Source: Alisma plantago-aquatica
Taxonomy: Eukaryota; Streptophyta; Magnoliopsida; Alismatales; Alismataceae
DNA: 64,000 nt
Reading direction: 5' to 3'
Assembly (NCBI GenBank): GCA_963693085.1
Contig: OY856413.1
Location: 543,576,879 to 543,640,878 of the forward strand
Shown: in pieces, positions 37,868 through 48,317 of the stretch
Numbering within the stretch: position 1 is the stretch's first letter
How the letters are laid out: every line of letters begins with the position of its first letter
Made by a program: the position numbers and the translations under genes
The notes under the pieces: model-generated
Database searches by the model: none
What the model saw: only the letters and a program-made list of their open reading frames with translations
What the model was told of the DNA's origin: nothing

Positions 37868-38470
37868 GGGAGATAGACAACAGTTCTGATAATTGTGTTG
37901 TAGTTAGCATACTTATCACAACAATCCCATTTTTGTGTTGTATATTGTATATTTTATACAACGCAAGTCATATACAACATGCCAAACCTGTTGTAATATA
38001 GGAGGATACTACAACAACTGCTAAAGTGTTGCAATAGGTTGTAGTATCACAACATATTCAAAACCGTTGTAAAAGATGTTATTTACACAACATATTTTGA
38101 CCCGTTGTAATAGTCACATGTTGTAATATACCATCATTACACAACGCAGACTCACCCGTTGTAGTATGTATTAATTATACAACAGGCCTTTACATGTTGT
38201 ATTTGGTACATGTTGTAATAGACCACCATAATACAACATATTAAAACTCATTGTCATATCCCAACATGAGACAACAGACTCCAACCTGTTGTTATATATT
38301 ATAATTACACAACATATTGTAACATGTTGTAATATCCACACATAAAACATCGTTGTAATAGACCTCCATTACACAACGTAAACTAAACCATTGTAATATA
38401 CTATAATTACACAACATCATATCACCTGTTGTAATAGCTACATATTGTAAAAGAACATAGTTTAACAACA
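37868..38470. repeat. Left subterminal repeat region of CACTA
   Basis: Short motifs ACAAC(A/G)G and their complement (C/T)(C/T)GTTGTAATA recur about every 15-40 bp in both orientations. Such arrays are the binding region for the TNPA-like protein in characterised CACTA elements (En/Spm). Their presence at both ends indicates which sites this family's TNPA-like protein (48318-56836) would bind, by analogy. Confidence 0.85.
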
Positions 38471-38560
38471 CATCATATTCACATAATTCACTGAATTTTT
38501 CAATTATTCACGTATAATATATGTGTGTGTATCCATTATAATATTCACGTATAATATTCG

Positions 38561-38562
<2 letters not shown>

Positions 38563-38625
<63 letters not shown>

Positions 38626-38806
38626 TATAGTTTTAAACATCACTATATAATTTTGGTATTGTATCCATTAATTTTAAATATTTCTATCTGCATTTATATT
38701 TCATTAATACATAATATTTATAAATGCAGAAAGAAGTATTTAAAATTGATGGATACAATATTAAAATTATATAGTGATGTTTAAAACTATAGAAATAAAA
38801 CATATA

Positions 38807-38883
<77 letters not shown>

Positions 38884-39060
38884 TCTATAATTTAAACATC
38901 ACTATATAATTTTGATATTGTATCCATTAATTTTAAATACTTCTATCTGCATTTATATTTCACTAATTCATAATATTTATAAATGCAAATAGAAGTATTT
39001 AAAATTAATGGATACAATATTAAAATTATATAGTGATGTTTAAAACTATAGAAATAAAAC

Positions 39061-39110
<50 letters not shown>

Positions 39111-39318
39111 ATATATATATATATATATATATTAATTCTATAGTTTTAAACATCACTATATAATTTTGATATTGTATCCATTAATTTTAAATACTTCTAT
39201 ATGCATTTATATTTCATTAATACATAATATTTATAAATGCAGATAGAAGTATTTAAAATTAATGGATACAATATTAAAATTATATAGTGATATTTAAAAC
39301 TATAGAAATAAAACATAT

Positions 39319-39360
<42 letters not shown>

Positions 39361-39535
39361 TCTATAGTTTTAAACATCACTATATAATTTTGATATTGTA
39401 TCCATTAATTTTAAATACTTCAATCTGCATTTATATTTCATTAATACATAATATTTATAAATGCAGATAGAAGTATTTAAAATTAATGGATACAATATTA
39501 AAATTATATAGTGATGTTCAAAACTATAGAAATAA

Positions 39536-39576
<41 letters not shown>

Positions 39577-39952
39577 TCTATAGTTTTAAACATCACTATA
39601 TAATTTTGATATTGTATCTATTAATTTTAAATACTTCTATCTGCATTTATATTTCATTAATACATAATATTTATAAATGCAGATAGAAGTATTTAAAATT
39701 AATGGATACAATATTAAAATTATATAGTGATGTTTAAAACTATAGAAATAAAACATATTTATATATATATTAATTCTATAGTTTTAAACATCACCATATA
39801 ATTTTGATATTGTATCCATTAATTTTAAATACTTCTATCTGCATTTATATTTCATTAATACATAATATTTATAAATGCAGATAGAAGTATTTAAAATTAA
39901 TGGATACAGTATTAAAATTATATAGTGATGTTTAAAACTATAAAAATAAAAC

Positions 39953-39983
<31 letters not shown>

Positions 39984-40999
39984 AATTCTATAATTTTAAA
40001 CATCACTATATAATTTTGATATTGTATCCATTAATTTTAAATACTTCTATCCGCATTTATATTTCATTAATACATAATATTTATAAATGCAGAAAGAAGT
40101 ATTTAAAATTAATGGATACAATATTAAAATTATATAGTGATGTTTAAAACTATAGAAATAAAACATATATGCATATATATATATATATATATATTAATTC
40201 TATAATTTTAAACATCACTATATAATTTTGATATTGTATCCATTAATTTTAAATACTTCTATCTGCATTTATATTTCATTAATCCATAATATTTATAAAT
40301 GCAAATAGAAGTATTTAAAACTAATGGATACAATATTAAAATTACATAGTGATGTTTAAAACTATAGAAATAAAACATATACATATATATATATATATTA
40401 ATTCTATAGTTTTAAACATCACTATATAATTTTGATATTGTATCTATTAATTTTAAATACTTCTATATGCATTTATATTTCATTAATACATAATATTTAT
40501 AAATGCAGATAGAAGTATTTAAAATTAATGGATACAATATTAAAATTATATAGTGATGTTTAAAACTATAGAAATAAAACATATATATATATTAATTCTA
40601 TAGTTTTAAACATCACTATATAATTTTGATATTGTATCCATTAATTTTAAATACTTCTATATGCATTTATATTTCATTAATACATAATATTTATAAATGC
40701 AGATAGAAGTATTTAAAATTAATGGATACAATATTAAAATTATATAGTGATGTTTAAAACTATAGAAATAAAACATATATATGTATATATATGTATATAT
40801 ATATATATATATAAATTCTATAATTTTAAACATCACTATATAATTTTGATATTGTATCCATTAATTTTAAATACTTCTATCCGCATTTATATTTCATTAA
40901 TACATAATATTTATAAATGCAGAAATAAGTATTTAAAATTAATGGATACAATATTAAAATTATATAGCGATGTTTAAAACTATAGAAATAAAACATCTA

Positions 41000-41038
<39 letters not shown>

Positions 41039-41420
41039 TCTATAATTTTAAACATCACTATATAATTTTGATATTGTATCCATTAATTTTAAATACTTCT
41101 ATTTGCATTTATATTTCATTTATCCATAATATTTATAAATGCAGATAGAAGTATTTAAAATTAATGGTTACAATATTAAAATTATATAGTGATGTTTAAA
41201 ACTATAGAAATAAAACACATATATATATATATATATTAATTCTATAGTTTTAAACATCACTATATAATTTTGATATTGTATCCATTAATTTTAAATACTT
41301 CTATCTGCATTTATATTTCATTAATTCATAATATTTATAAATGCAGATAGAAGTATTTAAAATTAATGGATACAATATTAAAATTATATAGTGATGTTTA
41401 AAACTATAGAAATAAAACAT
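38563..41420. repeat. About 13 tandem long-armed hairpins separated by (TA)n
   Basis: Each unit holds a left arm (TATAGTTTTAAACATCAC... to ...CTATCTGCATTTA, about 71 bp), a loop of about 22 bp (TATTTCATTAATACATAATA) and the nearly exact reverse complement of the left arm, followed by GAAATAAAACATAT and a (TA)n tract of variable length. Units start near 38625, 38884, 39137, 39360, 39579, 39776, 39987, 40199, 40404, 40597, 40816, 41039 and 41240. Copies differ from each other at only a few positions. Broken remnants continue to about 41515. They could be a tandemly amplified microsatellite-linked MITE, like the rice Micron elements found within (TA)n, or an amplified hairpin. The open stretch at 40747-40977 is repeat sequence, not a gene. 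Confidence 0.93.
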
Positions 41421-41599
41421 ATACATATATATACATAATATTTATAAATGCAGATAGAAGTATTTAAAGTTAATGGATACTATATTAATAGAAGTATTTT
41501 AAATTAATGGATACATATTTATATATGCAATGTATATGATTCATGTAGGTTAATAATTATTCTTCAATAATATCACATAAGGGTGTTAAATAATTTTTA
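41421..41599. repeat. Broken remnants of the hairpin repeat and AT-rich joint
   Basis: Two partial right arms (TAAATGCAGATAGAAGTATTT..., then GAAGTATTTTAAATTAATGG...) follow the last full unit, showing unequal exchange or deletion at the array edge. Confidence 0.75.
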
Positions 41600-41838
41600 G
41601 TTCTGGGTAAAAAAAAATGAACCGGCCCAGTTAATCTCAGACCCAATCTAAAATTGAATTTTAGATTGGGACCCGGGTTCGACCCTCGGCGAAAATCCTC
41701 GGGGTGCAGTTAAGGCCCCATGTTATTGAGCGCGCCGCGGTGCCCCGTGTACACGGCTGGTTCTGGGGTTTACCTTGTCTGCGGGAGTCACAAAAGTGAC
41801 GCTTGTGCGAAAGGGTTCCTCGTCATAAAAAAAATATA
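41600..41838 (+). mobile_element. Possible SINE-like insertion
   Basis: A GC-richer block between AT-rich sequences contains GGGTTCGACCC (41675-41685), which matches the tRNA-gene B box, and ends in a short A run (41825-41833). A 14-bp-arm inverted repeat (CCCAATCTAAAATT) lies just upstream at 41642-41671. No convincing A box or clean target duplication was found, although GGTTAATAATTAT occurs on both sides (41550 and 41856). Identity is tentative. Confidence 0.25.
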
Positions 41839-41865
41839 TGACACATGTATATGAGAGGTTAATAA

Positions 41866-42640
41866 TTATACATTGATAAACAGTTTCAGGAAAAAAATTC
41901 CCGGGCTTCCTCCTTCCTCCGCGCGCCTGTTTCCCCCAAAAATATTTTTCACGGCCGCACAAACTTCCCACCCCCCACCCCCCCCGTCCGTCTCACAGCC
42001 CCGATCAGTCCCAGAGAGCCGCAGCTCCCCCCCCACTTCTCCAGCGCCGGACGGACGACGCCCCCCCCACTTCTCCGGAAAGCGTCGCTGCCCCACGGAC
42101 GGACGACGACCCCGCTTCTTTGAGCTCCCTTCAATCCAAGGTAAACTCTTACTTAGTATTATTGTAGATTAGATTAAGTATTCCAACTTCCCTATCTGTT
42201 CCAGCATCCTTCGCCATGGCAAGCAATGTAGTGGATCAACTCTCCCACTCTCTGTGCCGCCATGCCTCTGCTTCAATCCAAGGAACAAGGCAAGAAAAAG
42301 GCTATGCCTATATGACCTAGACGCACCCTTCTAGACGAAACAGTCTTTCCCTGGATAGGGCTTTGCTCCCTGTTCCCCTTAGTTGGCTATTTGCAATGCA
42401 TCTGGAAAATTAACTTGGTTACTGAACATAATTGCATACTTTATGTTGGTGGCCTAATTAGCTTGATATCAGTATGGACACTCATTTTCCAATCCACATT
42501 CTGCGCTCCAATAACACAGTCAACTGCATACTTTATCCTAGTTGTGTTTATATGATCCTAATGTTTTTCACTCATTTGTCTAACATGCTGCCTTGTTTTA
42601 ATTAAGTGATGCATACTATGAAGATTCTAACGTTCTGACA
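41866..42640. other. GC-rich block of unknown origin followed by unassigned sequence
   Basis: 41890-42135 is strikingly C-rich (runs of CCCCCCC) in an AT-rich element and may be a captured host 5' untranslated region or first exon. A GT donor-like site (AAG/GTAAACT) lies at 42140. A short open frame from an ATG at 42215 (MASNVVDQLSHSLCRHAS, ending at TAG near 42319) has no recognised family. It could be the promoter-leader of the captured kinesin or a separate host fragment. Confidence 0.4.
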
Positions 42641-43207
42641 GAGATGATAAGTTAAAAAATAAAAGGAATCCCCACAAAAGGATCATACTTACTTGGTGTT
42701 ATCCACTTCAACAGTGTCAGACTTGTTGGTACAATTGCCAACATCTTGAAGGCTTCCTGAACAAGTTCGATCTCCATTATTTATTATATCAGTCGCATTT
42801 GAAAAATCAGAATCTGAATAGTTATCATAGCCAGATTGTTGATTGTTCCCCTTCAGAGAGTGAAGGCTAGGTGAAGACTGTGAATGTCCTAGGGATTCAG
42901 TTTTTAGATGAGAAGAGCTACTGTCCAACCTTTCTATCTCCTCATCTTTCCTTGCTATTGTTTCTTTCAAAGAAGCAATCTGATAGGCAAATACTCAATT
43001 AAGTAGAAACATCAACCATTCATATTATGTATAAGAGACTACTTTATATGGCAAACATAGCAAGAAAGGGGTTATAAATTTCAAATCCAACGGTTCCGTT
43101 TTGTTTTCCAATATATAGGATTAGTGTAGTTGTCTGCAAACAAGCTCATGTTTGATTTCACCCAAGATCTGACATCTGCCTCAGAGAGCTAATATTGATA
43201 ACCGGGG

Positions 43208-43449
43208 TTCAATGAAAACAAATAATGTGAAATGGTATTGACATAGCTACAATTTCAGAAGTTCGTAGAACAAAAATTCACAAATTATTTGAACAACTAA
43301 TCATCCTGACTATAAAGAAAGCACAAAGCTTATCAGTAGAGCTCAGATATTAGTCCGAAATGAGAATAAACCTGCTCCATTAAGTCCTTGACATCTTTAC
43401 CCTCCTTATTGCTTATAGCAGCTCCCAGTTCTACTCTAGATGCCCTTTC
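43208..43449. repeat. 242-bp direct repeat, copy 1
   Basis: Identical in length to 44128-44369 (constant offset 920, no gaps) with only a few substitutions. It covers intron plus the exon encoding GAA.SNKEGKDVKDLMEQ of the captured kinesin. Confidence 0.92.
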
Positions 43450-44127
43450 CGTGAACTTCAGGGTGCTTAAAGTTTCTGAATAAGAGTCGGCATCCGGATT
43501 AACTTGCACAAACATGAGAGTCTTAGCATGGCCTCCTGTGGTGTAAACAGGTTGAGAAAAACATACAGAAGTCGAAAGGCAAGGCAATTACCAATAACAA
43601 TCAAGATAGTACTGATGTCACAGACAAATGTGGTACACAAAAAAAGAATCCAAATACCTAGAGAACTTTGAAGAAGTTGAGTCAGTTTGCTGTTTCTGTA
43701 CGGCACATGAGAACTTTTTAGTGAAAGAGAATATATCACATCACCAAGAGCAGATAAAGATTTATTAATATGCTGTGCTTCCTTTAGTCTATCACCCGTA
43801 ACTTTTTGAATCTGTCACCTCCTTCTTGATGGAACAGGAAGTCGATCTCAAATCGTATTAGGAAAATGAACTTCAGGTCTGTGACCAACGAAAATTAATT
43901 ACTGGTGCTGATGGACAAAATTTACCTGCAGTGCCTGCAGTTGCAGGGATACAAAATTATTATAAATAGTTTCCTTCTTTTGCCAGCTCTCACATCTTGC
44001 ATTTTACAACGATTCTAACTCTTTTATCATTTTCTTTGACTGTTCCAATTGGAACTCAACCTCGATTTTCTTCTTAATTTGCATTTTTTGTTCCTCTACT
44101 TGCTTTTCAACTTCCTGAAGTTTGCTT

Positions 44128-44369
44128 TTCAATGAAAACAAATAATGTGAAATGGTATTGACATAGCTACAATTTCAGAAGTTCCTAGAACAAAAATTCA
44201 CAAATTATTTGAACAACTAATCATCCTGACTATGAAGAAAGCACAAAGCTTATCAGTAGAGCCCAGATATTAGTCCAAAATGAGAATAAACCTGCTCCAT
44301 TAAGTCCTTGACATCTTTACCCTCCTTATTGCTTCTAGCAGCTCCCAGTTCTACTCCAGATGCCCTTTC
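44128..44369. repeat. 242-bp direct repeat, copy 2
   Basis: Copy of 43208-43449. It abruptly joins kinesin stalk sequence at its left edge (after TTTGC) and unrelated sequence at its right edge, showing a rearrangement inside the captured fragment. Confidence 0.92.
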
Positions 44370-44370
44370 A

Positions 44371-44926
44371 ATCACTGCTCAATAATCATCTGCCAAAGCT
44401 TAATCGTTTGGCACATTAGCTTGATACCTTTAAAGCTTGTGCAACCTGGAACATCCCTTTAGATTTTTGTAGATGGGAACAATATATTTTTTTCTCCACT
44501 TCTCCGATGTTTTCTCTCTTCATTCCAAATGTAAATATGTTTGTGCCATTTCAATTTAACAGATCACTCTATTTTCCAATTAAGATACCCTTGGCTTGCA
44601 TCACTGACTATAGTTTGTTAATTTAGTTGTTTATTTGATATCTAATTCTTGTGACTGGGATTATGATGTGGTTATTGGATGGAAAAAGGAACCAAGTAGA
44701 CAAAGAAGTAATAATTTGAAGGGAAGACTAAAAACTTAAGGGGATGATTAGAAACTTGAAATAGCACAAGGTTAAGAACCAGAATATCAACCATGCCTTC
44801 CTGAAATTTGCCCCATGCGTCATAACACAGATCTGAATATCAGTCCATGCGTCTTGCTTGCAACTATGCCTTCCCTACAAGAACTATCCACATATTTGTA
44901 CTCACCCCTTTTATCGTTGTGCAGCA
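44371..44926 (+). other. Leader region upstream of the TNP2 gene
   Basis: 556 bp without a recognised gene. It should contain the promoter and 5' untranslated region of the transposase gene, but no clear TATA box was singled out. The phrases ATCAACCATGCCTTCC and CAACTATGCCTTCC are repeated near 44788 and 44862. Confidence 0.4.
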
Positions 44927-47845
44927 ATGGATCGCAAGTGGATGTCTTCAAATCGCTTATCTGAAGAGTATGAAAAAGGAGTGGATGAATTTGTAAGGTG
45001 TGCAATTGAACATGCAGGAAATGATACTAGACTTCTTTGTCCTTGCACAAAGTGTGATTTCGGTAAGTGGATTAACAAAGACACATTGCGTCATCACTTA
45101 TTTCGAGACGGCATTGATACGAATTACACACGATGGATACATCATGGCGAGAGGGAAGATTTTCATAATGTAGATCAGAGTGAACAATTTGAGGGAGGCG
45201 AAGGAGACACATTGCAGGACATGGCTTACAATGTAGAAGAAAAGATACGAGATTGTCCTAAAATGTTTGAAAGGTTAATGACTGACTCTGAAACACCATT
45301 ATACAATGGTTGTGTCAAGTACACCAAATTATCTACTGTTTTAAAGTTATATCACCTGAAGGCGAGCAATGGTTGGTCTGATAAAAGTTTTACGACCTTG
45401 CTACATCTCTTGAAAAATATGCTTCCCGAGGATAATGTGCTTCCTCGTCGCACTTACGAGGCAAAGAAAGTGCTTTCATCCATGGGCCTTGATTATGAAA
45501 AGATACATGCATGCTCCAATGATTGCATTTTGTATCGAAATGATCATGCTTTGAAGAATAGTTGTCCAGTCTGTGGAGAACCACGATACAAGAAGGATGG
45601 AAGCCCTAGTAAGGTGTTGTGGTATTTACCAATAATACTGAGATTTAGGCGCTTGTTCAATAATGTTGATGATGTGAAGAAGTTGGTTTGGCATGCTGAG
45701 GATAGAAAAAGAGATGGTTTTGTTAGACACCCTGCAGATTCTCCGCAATGGATGACAATCGATAATATATTTCCAGAATTTGGTGGTAATCCTAGAAACT
45801 TAAGACTGGCACTTTCTGCAGATGGAATGAATCCCCATAATTCTGGAAGTCATAGTACATGGCCTGTAATTTTGGTTATATATAATCTTGATCCAGATGT
45901 ATGCATGAAACGCAAGTATATGCTTTTGACTTTGCTGATTTCAGGACCAAAGCAGCCTGGAAATGATATTGACGTTTACTTGGCTCCACTTGTTGAAGAT
46001 TTAAAGATTATGTGGGACAAGGGTGTTGAGTTGTATGATGCATACCGCAAAGAGAATTTTAATATGAGGGCGATGCTATTTTGTACGATTAATGATTTCC
46101 CGGCATATGGAAATTTATCTGGGTACAGTATCAAAGGACATCTTGGTTGCCCTATCTGTGAAGACGAGACCTCTTTCTGCCAATTGAAACATGGGAAGAA
46201 AACTGTTTATCTCGGCCATCGCAGGTTCTTGCCTAAGGATCATAATTATCATAGAGTGAAGAAAGCTTTTAACGGAAAAGTAGAACTACGAAGAGCTCCA
46301 CGACCATTAACCGGACAAGAAATCTTCACTAAGGTGAAACAGTTGAAAGTAAAATTTGGAAAAAAGAATAAATCTCCAATTCTCAAAGGTCTCTACAAGA
46401 AGAGGTCTATATTCTTTGATCTTCCTTATTGGAAGTCTTTATATGTGAGGCATTGTTTAGATGTGATGCACATAGAGAAGAACATATGTGATAGTCTGAT
46501 TGGAACATTACTTAATATCCCATGGAAGACAAAAGATGGCCTCAAGGCAAGATTGGACATGGTTGACATGGGTATTCGAGATAGATTGGCTCCACAAATG
46601 AGGGGAAGTCGGACCTACTTGCCCCCAGCATGTTACACACTTTCAAAGTCTGAGAAAGCTGTATTTTGCGGGTTCCTAAAAGGAGTTAAGGTTCCAGAGG
46701 GATATTCTTCAAACATGAGTAGATTTGTGGATATGAAAGATTTGAAACTGTTGGGCTTGAAATCACATGATTGCCACATCTTAATGCAACAGTTTTTTCC
46801 ATTGGCTATCCGTTCCATTTTGCCTAAGCGGGTTAGAAATGCAATCACTAAACTTTGTATGTTCTTCAATGCTTTATGCTCAAAAGTCATTGACCCTGAG
46901 ACGTTGGACTCATTGCAAAATCATATCATCATCATTTTGTGTCAGCTTGAGATGTACTTCCCTCCTTCATTCTTTTATGTAATGGTTCATTTGACTGTGC
47001 ACTTGGTTAGAGAGGTCAAACTATGTGGTCCGGTATTTTTACGTTGGATGTATCCGTTCGAGCGATATATGAAGCTATTAAAGGGGTATGTGAAGAATAG
47101 ATATCGACCCGAGGGTTGTATGGTGGAAAGCTACATAGTAGAAGAGGATATTGAATTTTGTGTCCAACATTTATCCAATGTTGAAGCCATTGGTCTTCCT
47201 AAATCACGGCATGTCAGAAAAATTGATGGACAAGGCAGTACAGGATGCAAGTTTGTACGGCTTTCAGCTGATGAATTACACACAGCGCATGTGTATGTCC
47301 TTCGTAATACAGCCGAGGTTGAACCATATGTTAAAGAACACATTGATTTTTTACAAACTCGTTACCGATCTAAGAATGAGAAGGATATAATGAACTTACA
47401 CATCCGTTGTTTCGCCAAATGGTTAAAGAATCGTATTAGTGAACAGATTGAGCATTCACCAAATTCTGTTTCAAAGACCTTGAAATGGTTATCTGTGGGG
47501 TCTAAATCAACTGTGTTGTCATTTGGTAGTTATTTTATAAATGGATACACTTTCTATACAAAATGTCAAGATGATAAAAGCACGATGCAAAATAGTGGGG
47601 CGTCTTTGGTATCCGAAGCTTTGCACATTGCTAGTGCTAAAGACAAAAATCCAGTCTGGTGTGACATGTCCTATTATGGTGTGATCCAAGATATATATGA
47701 ATTGGACTACAACACGTTTCAGATTCCTATTTTTCGTTGCAAGTGGGCTGAAAATGATACGGGTGTGCGAACAGAAGATGGATTGATCTTAGTGAACCTA
47801 GATAGGGAGGGATGTAAACATGATCCATTTATAATGGCATTATAG
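44927..47845 (+). CDS. TNP2-family CACTA transposase (TNPD-like), ended early by TAG
   Basis: Catalyses excision and insertion of the element in the nucleus. I chose ATG 44927 (MDRKWMSSNRLSEEYEKG) because it starts the usual 'transposase-associated' N-terminal domain; the frame is open further upstream, but without homology. Residues 1-75 hold this domain with CPCTKC. Then come CPVCGEPRYKKDG (about 214), the TNP2 core with ALSADGMNPHNSGSHSTWP (about 295) and GPKQPGNDIDVYL (about 345), and GCPICEDETSF (about 405). Next are the DUF4218-type segment (FPPSFFYVMVHLTVHLV, about 680; YRPEGCMVESYIVEEDI, about 728) and the DUF4216-type segment (SYYGVIQDIYEL, about 915). TAG at 47843-47845 ends the frame at residue 972, just before the typical FYV.D...GW segment, which is still readable after it. 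No introns are needed. Confidence 0.95.
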   Translation: MDRKWMSSNRLSEEYEKGVDEFVRCAIEHAGNDTRLLCPCTKCDFGKWINKDTLRHHLFRDGIDTNYTRWIHHGEREDFHNVDQSEQFEGGEGDTLQDMAYNVEEKIRDCPKMFERLMTDSETPLYNGCVKYTKLSTVLKLYHLKASNGWSDKSFTTLLHLLKNMLPEDNVLPRRTYEAKKVLSSMGLDYEKIHACSNDCILYRNDHALKNSCPVCGEPRYKKDGSPSKVLWYLPIILRFRRLFNNVDDVKKLVWHAEDRKRDGFVRHPADSPQWMTIDNIFPEFGGNPRNLRLALSADGMNPHNSGSHSTWPVILVIYNLDPDVCMKRKYMLLTLLISGPKQPGNDIDVYLAPLVEDLKIMWDKGVELYDAYRKENFNMRAMLFCTINDFPAYGNLSGYSIKGHLGCPICEDETSFCQLKHGKKTVYLGHRRFLPKDHNYHRVKKAFNGKVELRRAPRPLTGQEIFTKVKQLKVKFGKKNKSPILKGLYKKRSIFFDLPYWKSLYVRHCLDVMHIEKNICDSLIGTLLNIPWKTKDGLKARLDMVDMGIRDRLAPQMRGSRTYLPPACYTLSKSEKAVFCGFLKGVKVPEGYSSNMSRFVDMKDLKLLGLKSHDCHILMQQFFPLAIRSILPKRVRNAITKLCMFFNALCSKVIDPETLDSLQNHIIIILCQLEMYFPPSFFYVMVHLTVHLVREVKLCGPVFLRWMYPFERYMKLLKGYVKNRYRPEGCMVESYIVEEDIEFCVQHLSNVEAIGLPKSRHVRKIDGQGSTGCKFVRLSADELHTAHVYVLRNTAEVEPYVKEHIDFLQTRYRSKNEKDIMNLHIRCFAKWLKNRISEQIEHSPNSVSKTLKWLSVGSKSTVLSFGSYFINGYTFYTKCQDDKSTMQNSGASLVSEALHIASAKDKNPVWCDMSYYGVIQDIYELDYNTFQIPIFRCKWAENDTGVRTEDGLILVNLDREGCKHDPFIMAL

Positions 47846-48118
47846 GAAAAACAAGTTTTCTATGTGATAGACACAGCTAACAAGGGCTGGTTTGTAGTCT
47901 TATCTCACAGAAGAAGGCCCCATGAAGGAGATGATGACAACGATGACATCGTTTTAGAAGAAGAAACTTCTTTGTCTTCAATCATTCCATCTATGTCTGT
48001 AAATGATGATCTTTTTGTTGAAGAAGAAGAGATATGTGCTCGAGAAGATCATAATGACGGGACATTTGTTGATGATGTTAGTGTGCATAAAAATAAAAAA
48101 CAGCGTACGCATAAGTGA
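47846..48118 (+). pseudogene. C-terminal tail of TNP2 beyond the premature stop
   Basis: The same frame continues past TAG with QVFYVIDTANKGWFVVLSH and then an acidic tail (EGDDDNDDIVLEEE, EEEEICARED) and a basic end (KNKKQRTHK), closing with TGA at 48116-48118. FYV.D...W.VV is the normal end of the DUF4216 segment, so the upstream TAG is a point nonsense change, most simply from CAG. About 90 residues are lost if it is not read through. Confidence 0.88.
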
Positions 48119-48317
48119 TAGTAAGTATTAGCATTTTCTTGATGTGCACTAATATCTTTCTGTAATGAATGTAAATATGTCTTAAATTTTGTAAGATTTT
48201 ATTATGTTGTTTTATATGCATTTTGCTAATATTTTTTGTACCAAATTTTGTTGTAGATGTCTTCCAATGAAGACGAATCAATGATCTACCACAACGATTA
48301 GTAGGGGCCGTACCACA

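Larger units (their letters stand above)
42690..44370 (-). pseudogene. Captured kinesin-14 gene fragment
   Basis: Exon-like pieces on the minus strand keep host gene order. The stalk end is near 44110-43925 (KKIEVEFQLEQSKKM, SWQKKETIYNNF, with one stop). The motor domain end follows: [18 protein letters not shown] and [22 protein letters not shown] (43815-43663), then [20 protein letters not shown] and STLKFTERASRVELGAA (about 43540-43420), then NKEGKDVKDLMEQ. A tail exon lies at 42970-42700 (ARKDEEIERLDSSSS). The VELGAA...NKEGKD wording fits kinesin-14 minus-end motors. Introns are kept, so the copy was taken from genomic DNA, not mRNA. The nucleotide-binding P-loop part of the motor is missing, so no motor could be made. 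It runs opposite to the CACTA genes. Confidence 0.85.

Noticed and set aside
38563..41420. CRISPR-like array of regularly spaced repeats
   Set aside because: Units are long inverted repeats separated by (TA)n tracts, not short repeats with unique spacers, in a plant genome.
42690..44370. A resident, functional kinesin gene
   Set aside because: It lies inside the CACTA element, lacks the P-loop part of the motor, has a stop in the stalk and carries an internal rearrangement.
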